Assembly (NCBI GenBank): GCA_003563255.1
Contig: PWSL01000063.1
Span: forward strand, 1-6,186
Source: Desulfonatronospira sp.
GTDB lineage: Bacteria > Desulfobacterota > Desulfovibrionia > Desulfovibrionales > Desulfonatronovibrionaceae
DNA: 6,186 nucleotides
Direction of reading: 5' to 3'
A program made the translations under genes and the position numbers. The notes under the pieces were generated by a model that saw only the letters and a list, made by a program, of their open reading frames with translations, was not told where the DNA came from and ran no database searches. Position 1 is the first letter of the stretch; every line of letters begins with the position of its first letter. Of the stretch, positions 1 through 6,101 are shown one piece after another.

Positions 1-219
1 GTAAGTTGTTTGCGTGAGCATACAATCAACCACATTGTCCCACGACGCCAAGAAGTGATCCGGTACACCGCACTCGCAGTCACAAGGTGACGGTGCCTCA
101 TCCCCGCACTCGCAGTCGCACAGCTCTTCGTCGAATGCGATCTTGAGCCCTTCCGATGTCTCGACGAGCACCGGCTTCAGTGCACCATTATCCCATCGGA
201 GAATCGGTGCGTAGGTCAT
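1..219 (-). CDS. Cysteine-rich protein of unknown function, N-terminal 73 codons (runs off the left edge)
   Basis: Reading leftward from the ATG at 219, the frame is open for 73 codons to the window edge, so the C-terminus is missing. The start lies 3 bases after the TAA of the 691-residue gene and is preceded by a purine-rich AAGAGG at 228-233 with 8-base spacing, so the two genes are probably translationally coupled. The visible N-terminus (MTYAPILRWDNGALKPVLVE) is polar and has no signal peptide or membrane segment. It is followed by an acidic stretch and two copies of CDCECG separated by six residues, then GVPDHF and a later DNVVDC. Cysteines are 7 of 73 residues. I do not recognise a family. 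The cysteine spacing could bind metal or form disulfides, and the context suggests another fibre-like or surface virion protein. That the frame is coding is well supported by spacing and ribosome binding site; the function is unknown. Confidence 0.6.
   Translation of the reverse strand, partial: MTYAPILRWDNGALKPVLVETSEGLKIAFDEELCDCECGDEAPSPCDCECGVPDHFLASWDNVVDCMLTQTTY
68..117. repeat. Short direct repeat, two copies of CCGCACTCGCAGTC, encoding CDCECG twice
   Basis: The 14-base unit occurs at 68-81 and again at 104-117, offset by 36 bases (exactly 12 codons), so the duplication stays in frame in the minus-strand gene. Both copies encode the core Cys-Asp-Cys-Glu-Cys-Gly. The copies differ just outside the unit by synonymous changes (TGT or TGC for the first Cys, GGT or GGG for Gly), so this could be an older duplication under protein-level selection rather than a fresh slippage event. 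Confidence 0.6.
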
Positions 220-222
220 GGG

Positions 223-2298
223 TTAAACCTCTTCTCCTCCGTTGATGGGCGGGCACACGATACTGTCGAGGCACGCGGGGTCGCCCTCGGCTTCGTCTCC
301 GGGGCATCCGGCCAACACGTAGATCGGTGTGCGAAGCGGCGTCCAGCACAGCCCGGTGGATTCACTAGCGCCCAGCGTCCCGTCCGTCACCGGCTCGATA
401 CGAGTCAGGTTTTCCGTGATCGGCTCTCCGGGTCCGACGGCGCAGCCGAGCAGGCAATGCCGCACGGTGGGCGTGGTCCGTTCGCAACCGATCACTTCCT
501 CCTCGTCCAGCACTTCCTCGTAACTGGGCGAGGCGTCCTTGTCGGGCACATCCAAGGTCAGCATTGGCAGCGGGATAGATGCTCCGGATTGCTCCGTTCC
601 GCAGCCGAGCACCCATTTGCGTTTGGTGCTGATGCTGAGCACGCAATCCTTCGGCGGATCGGGACCGTTGCCGTTACCCTCTCCGTTGAAATCGTCGCAG
701 CAGATCCCGACTCCCGGCGCGCCGAGCGTGAACGGTTCGCCGACCGGCTGTTCCGGCGACTGATCGTCGAACCACTGGAGAGTGAGGACCACACACTCGC
801 ACTCGCTGAATTCGTAGAAATCGATCGTCGTTTCGCCCGGCGGATTGACGCCCTCAATCCAGATATACCGTTCGCCGCCAAGGTTCAGCTCCTCGATCAC
901 CTCATCGTCGGCTCCGCCGGCGCATTTTACCAACGACAGATACAGCTGGTGCGCACCTTCCGGCGGCGTGATGTCGAGCGTCAGCGTGGGTGTCGGCCAC
1001 TGCTGGTCACCGCAATGGGCGTCGACTATCGTGACACCTTCGCGCGGTCCAGTGTCCGGCGTCTTGCCGCAGAACCCGACACCCGAGACGGAATCGACGG
1101 GCGTCAGAGCGCCTTCCAGATCCTGCCACTCGATTTCCCCGCAGTCCATACACCACTGGACGGCAATCATGCCCTTGAGCCGTGCAATTTGCAGCGTCGG
1201 CTCGGACCCTTCAGCGCAGCGGAACCCGACGATAGGATTCGATTCGTAGGGGATTAGCTTGGGGGCGACCTGCAGAACCACCCACTCGCAATTGTCGTCG
1301 TCCCAGCCGAGCAGCACCAGCTGCCCCGCGCAGCCGTAGAGCAACGCGGGGTTGCCCGCTTCGGTAATCGTGGTTCGCGGGTTCCAGTCGCACACGTCCA
1401 GTGCGGTGAATCCTGCGATACTGGCCGTGGCGGCGGCGCATAAGTCGGACGCGAGAACCGCGGTTGCCAGGCGGGCCCGATCGCCGGGGACCAGCCAGCC
1501 GGATTGCTCGCCCGGCGTCCAGTGCAACGTGACCTCTTCGTCCTTATCGCAGCCGATGTTTCGGTTGCTTTTATTGCACGCGCTCACCGTGCAAACCGGG
1601 TCCGGTTCCGACCACGTGCAGCCCGCACTGTCGTTGTGCAGCACACTGACGTTGCCCGCGGCATTGCAACCGATTGTCGAGGTCACTTTGACTCGGCGTG
1701 GTGGCAGGTAAGGTCCGGCGGGTCGAAAGCAGCCCTCGAATTCGCAGTCCCGCGTAACGCGAAACCGTTCGTCTTGCAGTGCCAGCACCCAATAGTCCGG
1801 ATCACACAAGGGCAGCTCGCCGTACAGTTCGTCGTCGACCCACGCCCCGTCTTCCCATTTCTGCGCGTAGACCGTGCCGCCTTGTCCGGGCTTAATGCAC
1901 TGCGTCGCGCGGACCATCAGCAGGCGATGGCAGGGCCAGACGACCCGATAGCGACCGTTGGCAAACGCGACTTCGATCGGCGTTTCCGGCGGCAGCCAGA
2001 TCCGCGAGGCGGCGTGTGTCTTGGGTTCCTCCGACCGGTCCGTCCATTCCACCGCCGACAGGTCGCTCTCCACGTCGGAATCGATAAAGACGAACGGCAG
2101 CAGATGGTTTGTGCCGTCCTCGTATTCCGGGTACTCTTCGCCGGAACCCTCGGGCGGCTCGACAGTGCGTGCGGCCCACGTTTCGCGCACGTTTCCCACG
2201 TGGGCGTCGCGGGTGCGGGTGGGCAGGAACCGGCGGGTCAGGGCGGCCACCTGGCGTTCCAGTTCGGCAACTCGGTCGGGGATCGGCACTCGGGTCAT
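223..2298 (-). CDS. Cysteine-rich structural protein with N-terminal coiled coil and repeated beta modules, probable phage fibre or surface protein (691 aa)
   Basis: The protein opens with a short predicted coiled coil (residues 7-24, DRVAELERQVAALTRRF), as in many trimeric phage fibre proteins. Residues 66-130 (LLPFVFIDSD, then TDRSEEPKTH, then WLPPETPIEVAF, GRYRVVWPC) resemble, from memory, an N-terminal block of virion proteins in environmental and planctomycete phages. Residues about 202-270 (VKVTSTIG, NVSVL, CTVSACN, VTLHW, GWLV) and 274-346 (ending GWDDDNCEWVVLQVA) look like beta-sandwich modules. The C-terminal half contains a degenerate internal repeat: SGVGFC at 405-410 leading to HCGDQ..PTPTLTLDI at 428-443, and PGVGIC at 528-533 leading to GCGTEQ..LPMLTLDV at 565-584. 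An Asn/Gly linker (NGEGNGNG) lies at 538-545. There are 33 cysteines, about 4.8 percent. No signal peptide or membrane segment is visible. The ATG at 2298 was chosen over the upstream ATG at 2349 because the latter overlaps rusA by 47 bases and adds only a basic tail. The structural role is an inference; no enzymatic motif is seen. Confidence 0.5.
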   Translation of the reverse strand: MTRVPIPDRVAELERQVAALTRRFLPTRTRDAHVGNVRETWAARTVEPPEGSGEEYPEYEDGTNHLLPFVFIDSDVESDLSAVEWTDRSEEPKTHAASRIWLPPETPIEVAFANGRYRVVWPCHRLLMVRATQCIKPGQGGTVYAQKWEDGAWVDDELYGELPLCDPDYWVLALQDERFRVTRDCEFEGCFRPAGPYLPPRRVKVTSTIGCNAAGNVSVLHNDSAGCTWSEPDPVCTVSACNKSNRNIGCDKDEEVTLHWTPGEQSGWLVPGDRARLATAVLASDLCAAATASIAGFTALDVCDWNPRTTITEAGNPALLYGCAGQLVLLGWDDDNCEWVVLQVAPKLIPYESNPIVGFRCAEGSEPTLQIARLKGMIAVQWCMDCGEIEWQDLEGALTPVDSVSGVGFCGKTPDTGPREGVTIVDAHCGDQQWPTPTLTLDITPPEGAHQLYLSLVKCAGGADDEVIEELNLGGERYIWIEGVNPPGETTIDFYEFSECECVVLTLQWFDDQSPEQPVGEPFTLGAPGVGICCDDFNGEGNGNGPDPPKDCVLSISTKRKWVLGCGTEQSGASIPLPMLTLDVPDKDASPSYEEVLDEEEVIGCERTTPTVRHCLLGCAVGPGEPITENLTRIEPVTDGTLGASESTGLCWTPLRTPIYVLAGCPGDEAEGDPACLDSIVCPPINGGEEV
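228..240 (-). promoter_or_regulatory. Purine-rich ribosome binding site inside the end of the upstream gene
   Basis: On the minus strand 240-228 reads GGAGGAGAAGAGG and encodes the last residues (Gly-Gly-Glu-Glu and the first base of Val) of the 691-residue protein. The AAGAGG part sits 8 bases before the ATG at 219. It supports that start and suggests coupled translation. Confidence 0.5.
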
Positions 2299-2302
2299 GG
2301 TC

Positions 2303-2701
2303 TTACTTCTTCTTCTTTCGCGGCCCGGCATCGATGGTAATTTCGACACGCGGTTTCGCAGGGTCGCGTTCGTGGATCGGGGGCAGGTGCGTCAGGTGCC
2401 GGTCGTTTGCGATCACCCCGGCGTCCTGCAGACCGTCGAAAGCAGGCTTGAGCCAGGCGATCAGATTATCGTCGTCCTGGCGGCGTTGGCCGCGTCCGTA
2501 GTAGATCGTCACCTGTGCGGTGGCGGCGGGCCACATGGGCGGCTGGCCGCGGAAGTGTTCCTGGATCTGGCAGTAGGCCAGTGAATGGACCAGAGCGCGA
2601 AAGTCGCGGACCACTCGCCATCGCCATTTGTGCTTCCGCGTGCGCCCGTTCGGGTGGATCACGCGGGGCGGCTGCTGCATACTGACGGTCAGGGATCGCA
2701 T
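2303..2701 (-). CDS. rusA: RusA-family Holliday junction resolvase (132 aa)
   Basis: RusA enzymes are small dimeric, Mg-dependent endonucleases that cut four-way DNA junctions symmetrically; many are phage-encoded. The diagnostic signature is present: QDDDN at 75-79, Lys85, FDGLQDAGV at 88-96 and ND at 99-100. Aligned with E. coli RusA from memory (catalytic Asp70, Asp72 and Asp91), these residues become Asp76, Asp78 and Asp100, so the acidic site appears complete. The segment between DDDN and the lysine is three residues longer than in E. coli RusA, and the first Asp of the usual DD pair is Asn99. The N-terminal PPRVIHPNGR (11-20) followed by basic residues matches the family's N-terminal DNA-contacting region, and the length is typical. 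The protein ends in four lysines. The ATG at 2701 was chosen over 2791 because it follows the upstream stop by 22 bases with GGAG 9 bases ahead, while 2791 lies deep in the preceding gene. A later ATG at 2680 is possible. The odd point is its place among virion genes. Confidence 0.9.
   Translation of the reverse strand: MRSLTVSMQQPPRVIHPNGRTRKHKWRWRVVRDFRALVHSLAYCQIQEHFRGQPPMWPAATAQVTIYYGRGQRRQDDDNLIAWLKPAFDGLQDAGVIANDRHLTHLPPIHERDPAKPRVEITIDAGPRKKKK
2306..2317 (-). promoter_or_regulatory. AAG-repeat ribosome binding site formed by the lysine codons that end rusA
   Basis: Four AAG codons at the end of rusA (minus strand 2317-2306) end 7 bases before the ATG at 2298, with the rusA TAA (2305-2303) in between. 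No other purine-rich stretch precedes that ATG. The run is a weak Shine-Dalgarno match and favours the 2298 start with coupling to rusA. Confidence 0.35.
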
Positions 2702-2723
2702 GGGAGGCGGCTCCGTCCGTGGG

Positions 2724-3092
2724 CTACTGGTTGACTCCGACAATCTGCGCATCGAGCGTTCCGGCGGCAGCGGCCACGCGAAGGACAACACCGTCGTCCA
2801 GCGGCAGAACCACCTGCGCCAGCGGCGGCAGTTCCAGGAACGGTTCCAGGGCGTCGCCTGCGTTCTTCGGTCCGATCAGCATGGCGTTCTCACTGGACAG
2901 GTTTTTGACGAACACCCAGCCGGGCGTTACGTCCCCGAAATCCACGTCTTGTTCAGCGGTCGTGAGACTGAGCAGTCCCGGCGTTCCGCCGCGAGCGGTG
3001 GTCTGCTCTTGCTGAAACGGGCCGCCGAGTTGCGGCTGCCGGTACGGGCCGTTGCTGACAGCGAGCCCGGCGGTGATTTGGATTTGCGACAT
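2724..3092 (-). CDS. Small beta-sandwich-type virion protein, hypothetical (122 aa)
   Basis: The protein begins with a polar, Gln/Gly/Pro-rich N-terminus (residues 1-38), followed by alternating hydrophobic strands: GLLSLTTAEQDVDFGDV, TPGWVFVKNLSSENAMLIGP, then EPFLELPPLAQVVLPL, VVLRVAAAAG and a final DAQIVGVNQ. The order 'PGW.f.kNL...N...iG' followed by a proline-flanked 'pf..L.p...v.lpl' and a closing strand matches, from memory, a recurrent type of short phage structural protein, probably a decoration or tail accessory subunit. No catalytic motif, signal peptide or membrane helix is visible. The start is firm: the ATG at 3092 is 24 bases after the hub gene's stop, with AGGAAAGGAA at 3102-3111. 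That it is a real gene is well supported; the exact virion location is unknown. Confidence 0.55.
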   Translation of the reverse strand: MSQIQITAGLAVSNGPYRQPQLGGPFQQEQTTARGGTPGLLSLTTAEQDVDFGDVTPGWVFVKNLSSENAMLIGPKNAGDALEPFLELPPLAQVVLPLDDGVVLRVAAAAGTLDAQIVGVNQ

Positions 3093-3101
3093 GGTGCGAG
3101 G

Positions 3102-3111
3102 TTCCTTTCCT
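3102..3111 (-). promoter_or_regulatory. Ribosome binding site AGGAAAGGAA for the 122-residue protein
   Basis: This site lies in the 24-base gap between genes, with its AAGGA core about 10 bases before the ATG at 3092. The same AGGAAAGG-type sequence precedes the ATG at 6101, so the module uses a consistent Shine-Dalgarno style. Confidence 0.6.
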
Positions 3112-3116
3112 ATCGT

Positions 3117-5294
3117 TTATTGGGCGCGCGGCAGGTAATCGAGTTCCGCGTAGGCGGTCGCCACGGTCATCTTGGGAAGCGGCGGTGTTTCGCCTTCGCC
3201 TAGCGGGAATTGGATCGTGATCTCCGAGACCACGGTATTGACGGGCCACGTGCCGTGCGTGTCCGTCAGGGAAACGATACGGCGTCCGATCGCGAGTTCG
3301 CCCGTGACGCAGGCGGTGGTCAGGGCCAGCGAGAGACGCGGTGTGCGGTGCCAGGCGTAGGCCCGTTGTGCGATCAGCCGCAGGACGCGGCGGTCGTCGA
3401 TCAGGGGCCCGCCGGCGGTGCGGCGCAGTAAGGCGTCAGCCGGGTCGGTTCCGACCACTGTGTTCGGGCGCACGTCGACGCGAGTGTAGCCGGGTGCGTC
3501 GATCCGCAGCCGCAGCACCTGGTCGCCCAGCATTTCGATCTGGTCTTCCGCCGGAAAGAATTCGATTGTGTCTCGCGGTTCGTGGATTCCGACCGTCAGA
3601 ATAATGTTCTGCCAATCGGCCCCGCCGGGTATGTAATCGCGAGTGAAAATGTAGAGGCCGCCTGCCAGCACAAGCTGCTCTTCGCCCTGGACCCGGATCT
3701 CCACGCCCGGCCGGTCGGGCAGCGGTCGCACGTCTGCGGACCAGCGGCGGTTGCGTCCTTCGTCCACCTGGTCCAGGTCTGCACCGCGGTGCACTTCGTC
3801 TAGCGGATAGTAGCGGTCGACGGGCAGCTCTTCCCCTTCGTCGATCCCGATCCAACCGGACAGCGGCACCGGCTCGTGCACGTATTCTCCCGGCTGGCCC
3901 AGACGCGTGCCGCGATAGGTTGGCGGGTCCGGTTGCGCGGCCAGGTTCGCAATCGTGCCGCCCGCGATGTCGAAGCCGGTCAGGATCGGCAGCTGCTCAG
4001 CGAACTGTAGCAGCGGCGGGTAGACCCAGAACCGTTCTCCCTCAGCGTCGTTAGGATCCTCCTCCCATGCAATCGGTCGTTTCAGGGAACCGTCGTCGTA
4101 GCCGCCACCGGCTCGCTGGTCCCAGTTCGCGGGCGTGCCGTAGTGTGCCCACACGTGCCGATAGCGTTCGTGGTTGCGGAACGTGCGTTGCCGTTCGTCT
4201 TGCTCGTCGCGGTCGTCAGGCCAGTCGCCTTCCCCGGACGCACCTTGCGCGTAGGCCGCCTGGTCCGCAATCGTCCATAGCGACGTGAGTGTTTCGTCGC
4301 CGCGGCCTCGCAGCGAAAACACAATCTCCCGCTGGTCTCCGACCACCACCACCTGGTCGACCGTGTGGGCGGCGTCGGTGGTCAGCGAGGCGGCTCCGCT
4401 GGCGTCGGTCGATACGTCGAGGGTATCGGCCAGCGGGTTCGTCGGGATCTGGCCGATCACGTGTCCGGTGCGTGAATAGACGGGGATCGGCTGTTCAGCG
4501 AACGTAAAGAATTGCACGCCCAGCGTGGTCTGGCCGCCCGACGTGACCGGTTGCACTCGCCATCCGGTCAGCTGGTAGCGTGAGACCAGCGCCCGCAATA
4601 GATCGACCCACTGCCGATCGTGTGTTTCGATTTGGGGGCGGTCCCAATCGGGCAGCTGGTCCAGTGCGGCGGGGGTCCAGTGCCAAACCGGGACCCAAGC
4701 CGGCGTGAGCGGTGCGGCCAGGGCCAGCGTGGTTTCCACGGCATCGCGAGTCGACCACCAGGCGGCCGCGTCCGGATCGGGCTCGAATATATAGACGCTC
4801 TCACCGTGGACGGTATGCTTTCCTTGCGAGCGGTTCGGCCGGTTGTCCTGGTTGAAAGTTAAGCCGCGTCCGGCCCAGCGGACCGTGCCGTTGTGTAGCC
4901 AGGGGGCGTTACGACAGGGGTTGTGCAGTAGCCACTCGACACCGACCGCGGTAAACCGCTGCTGGTCCGATTGCAGCGACGCGCGTCGCCAGACTCCAAT
5001 CCATTCCAGCGGCGGGCGTCCGTCCGCTCCGTACACGGTGACCCCGACGTAGCTGCGCGGATTGATCACCAGCGGCGCGCGGTTGACCCAGAGGTTTGAG
5101 TCGGGCGCGAGGTACGGGAGAAACCGATAGCGAAACACGGCGCTGCCGAGCGATTCGCCGGTACTCCACGATAGGTTCAGACAGTGCAAAAACGCACTGA
5201 CATCAATCCACGGTGAGTTCCACGTCGCTTTCGTAAACACCGCGTGCGTGGCGGGTTGGGCGAGTGTCGGTTGGGTCAGGGAGATTGCAGCCAC
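3117..5294 (-). CDS. Probable phage baseplate hub or tail-tip protein (725 aa)
   Basis: This is the largest protein in the window. Residues 72-140 (APLVINPRSYVGVTVYGADG, EWIGVWRRAS, FTAVGVEWLLH) have the pattern of tail hub proteins: a strand-rich block in which a local 'V.VYG' strand precedes an 'IG' turn. Residues 212-265 (LPDWDRPQIETHDRQW, LLRALVSRYQLTGWRV) form a mixed helical segment. Residues 341-425 are highly charged and polar, perhaps an insertion or exposed loop. Residues 633-725 (DDRRVLRLIAQRAYAWHR, then LAIGRRIVSLTD, VVSEITIQF, PKMTVATAYAELDYLP) match the style of C-terminal domains in phage tail hub and gp37-like minor tail proteins, where a helix precedes an 'l.iG..V' strand. 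I see no lysozyme, peptidase or LysM motif. The frame is open upstream to 5528, but that part is Arg-rich and overlaps the preceding gene. The GTG at 5294, 5 bases after the TGA at 5300 with GAGG 9 bases ahead, is the best start; it is unconfirmed. Function is inferred from context and pattern only. Confidence 0.45.
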   Translation of the reverse strand: MAAISLTQPTLAQPATHAVFTKATWNSPWIDVSAFLHCLNLSWSTGESLGSAVFRYRFLPYLAPDSNLWVNRAPLVINPRSYVGVTVYGADGRPPLEWIGVWRRASLQSDQQRFTAVGVEWLLHNPCRNAPWLHNGTVRWAGRGLTFNQDNRPNRSQGKHTVHGESVYIFEPDPDAAAWWSTRDAVETTLALAAPLTPAWVPVWHWTPAALDQLPDWDRPQIETHDRQWVDLLRALVSRYQLTGWRVQPVTSGGQTTLGVQFFTFAEQPIPVYSRTGHVIGQIPTNPLADTLDVSTDASGAASLTTDAAHTVDQVVVVGDQREIVFSLRGRGDETLTSLWTIADQAAYAQGASGEGDWPDDRDEQDERQRTFRNHERYRHVWAHYGTPANWDQRAGGGYDDGSLKRPIAWEEDPNDAEGERFWVYPPLLQFAEQLPILTGFDIAGGTIANLAAQPDPPTYRGTRLGQPGEYVHEPVPLSGWIGIDEGEELPVDRYYPLDEVHRGADLDQVDEGRNRRWSADVRPLPDRPGVEIRVQGEEQLVLAGGLYIFTRDYIPGGADWQNIILTVGIHEPRDTIEFFPAEDQIEMLGDQVLRLRIDAPGYTRVDVRPNTVVGTDPADALLRRTAGGPLIDDRRVLRLIAQRAYAWHRTPRLSLALTTACVTGELAIGRRIVSLTDTHGTWPVNTVVSEITIQFPLGEGETPPLPKMTVATAYAELDYLPRAQ

Positions 5295-5299
5295 GTCGT

Positions 5300-5680
5300 T
5301 CAGCCTCGGGTAACCAGGGTCCAGGTAGCACGCACGCCAGCCCGTGCGACGGGCGAGAGTCCGCCGTATCCGATCACGATCCGCTCCGGTTGCGCGTCGA
5401 CGTTCACCAGTAAGGCGGAGTAGGGCAAGGATTCGCCGGCGTACACGATTGGGACAACCGAACCGACCAGCCACCGGTACTGTTCCGCCAGCCATTGCGC
5501 GGAGGCGAAAGTCGGCTGGTCGACCCACGTCTCCACCGTCTGCTGTTCGCCGCGAGCGCCGGTCAGAAACGCCGCGTAGCCGGGGATCCCGGCCCGGCTC
5601 TCCAGTGCCACACGCTGGACCGGACCGGCGGGTTTCCGGTCCATCGTCAGGAACTCGAATTGGCCGAGTGAGCTAATCAT
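5300..5680 (-). CDS. Small phage tail-module protein upstream of the hub, hypothetical (126 aa)
   Basis: The protein begins MISSLGQFEFLTMDRKPAGP and continues with residues 33-56 (PGYAAFLTGARGEQQTVETW, VDQP), a helix-like segment 60-72 (SAQWLAEQYRWLV), and strand-rich parts IVYAGESLP (78-86) and LLVNVDAQPERIVIGYG (90-106). The pattern of a Gly-rich strand, an 'A...A..Y..L.G' helix and a further strand pair resembles small adaptor proteins that often lie next to hub genes in phage tail operons, but I cannot assign a named family. The ATG at 5680 was preferred to 5734 because 5734 overlaps the preceding gene and the 18-residue extension looks like shadow sequence, while GGAG sits 5 bases before 5680. 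The neighbouring genes make a role in tail or baseplate assembly likely. It has no membrane segment and no enzymatic motif. Confidence 0.5.
   Translation of the reverse strand: MISSLGQFEFLTMDRKPAGPVQRVALESRAGIPGYAAFLTGARGEQQTVETWVDQPTFASAQWLAEQYRWLVGSVVPIVYAGESLPYSALLVNVDAQPERIVIGYGGLSPVARAGVRATWTLVTRG
5304..5307 (-). promoter_or_regulatory. GAGG ribosome binding site for the GTG start of the hub-like gene
   Basis: On the minus strand GAGG lies 9 bases before the GTG at 5294 and inside the last codons of the preceding gene. With the 5-base distance between the upstream stop and this start, it suggests translational coupling. No ATG exists in this frame between about 5294 and the shadow region upstream. 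Confidence 0.45.
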
Positions 5681-5683
5681 GTG

Positions 5684-5689
5684 CTCTCC
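5684..5689 (-). promoter_or_regulatory. GGAGAG ribosome binding site for the ATG at 5680
   Basis: GGAGAG lies within the 40-base gap between the two 126-residue genes, a few bases before the ATG at 5680. It is the main reason for choosing 5680 over the in-frame ATG at 5734, which would lie inside the preceding gene. The rest of this gap shows no promoter-like boxes or hairpin I would defend. Confidence 0.5.
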
Positions 5690-5720
5690 GTTCCTACGAT
5701 CGGCGGCTGCCTCACTCAAA

Positions 5721-6101
5721 TCAAATCGCCGCACCCGGGAGGTGCCGCACGTTTGCCGTGCCGCTCATGCCCGGCGTCGGCTTCCAATCGCCACCCGAAT
5801 CAATCTGCTCCAACTCCACTGCGGCCAACTGGTTGACCACGCTTACCAGTTCAATCGTCTGGTCGCCCGTCAAATCGAACCGCATGTCCAGTTTCGTATC
5901 GTCGCCCGGGTCCCTCGCCAGCGCGACCGGCCCGGCCAGTATCGCCGCATCGCCGCCCTCGCGAGTCGGATGGATGCGCAGCCGCCAAGAATCAGGGTCC
6001 TCGTCGGCCGCCGTCCACGGCGTGGCGGCCTTCAGTTGCAGGATGGTAGTCCACGGCGCGCCCGGGAAGATATAATTGGCAGTACCTGAGTAATTCAGCA
6101 T
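5721..6101 (-). CDS. Small beta-rich phage fibre or baseplate accessory protein, hypothetical (126 aa)
   Basis: The protein has an N-terminal stretch with NYSGTANYIFPGAPW, a central block WRLRIHPTREGGDAAILAGP (39-58) and a C-terminal block DMRFDLTGDQTIEL (72-85), ELEQIDSGGDWKPTPGMSG (97-114), TANVRHLPG (115-123). The layout, with a strand pair, 'f.lT..qT..l', then 'e.e..d..G...tp..G.a.v', is reminiscent of short phage N-terminal fibre or baseplate-upper modules in which this sandwich packs against the tail. I base this on remembered sequence style only. It has no signal peptide, membrane segment, cysteine or catalytic motif. The start is supported by GGAAAGG at 6106-6112, 4 bases before the ATG at 6101. 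The gene overlaps the end of the upstream frame by 7 bases and is followed by a 40-base gap, so it lies within the operon. Confidence 0.5.
   Translation of the reverse strand: MLNYSGTANYIFPGAPWTTILQLKAATPWTAADEDPDSWRLRIHPTREGGDAAILAGPVALARDPGDDTKLDMRFDLTGDQTIELVSVVNQLAAVELEQIDSGGDWKPTPGMSGTANVRHLPGAAI

Noticed and set aside
68..117. CDCECG pair as a classical zinc ribbon or iron-sulfur cluster site
   Set aside because: The C-x-C-x-C spacing does not match the CxxC pairs of zinc ribbons or ferredoxin motifs, so only a general cysteine-rich description is justified.
68..117. Possible CRISPR-like repeat
   Set aside because: There are only two short copies, in frame within a coding sequence, with no regular spacer series.
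457..1257. Long open frame on the plus strand (266 codons)
   Set aside because: It lies wholly antisense to the cysteine-rich 691-residue gene, is rich in Arg and Ala as expected for GC-rich shadow frames, and has no ribosome binding site or recognisable domain.
1504..2340. Long open frame on the plus strand (278 codons)
   Set aside because: It is antisense to the same structural gene and runs into the rusA end. Its composition is shadow-like and it conflicts with the well supported minus-strand operon.
2702..2791. Upstream ATG (2791) extending RusA by 30 residues
   Set aside because: It would overlap the 122-residue gene by 68 bases and the added residues do not resemble RusA N-termini. 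The ATG at 2701 gives a typical family length.
2628..3203. Plus-strand open frame (191 codons) spanning the rusA start, the 122-residue gene and the hub end
   Set aside because: It crosses three minus-strand gene boundaries and shows no domain. The minus-strand reading explains all of them with stop/start spacing and ribosome binding sites.
5295..5528. N-terminal extension of the hub-like gene to an ATG at 5528
   Set aside because: The extension is Arg-rich and overlaps the preceding 126-residue gene by over 200 bases. The GTG at 5294 has a ribosome binding site and fits the upstream stop.
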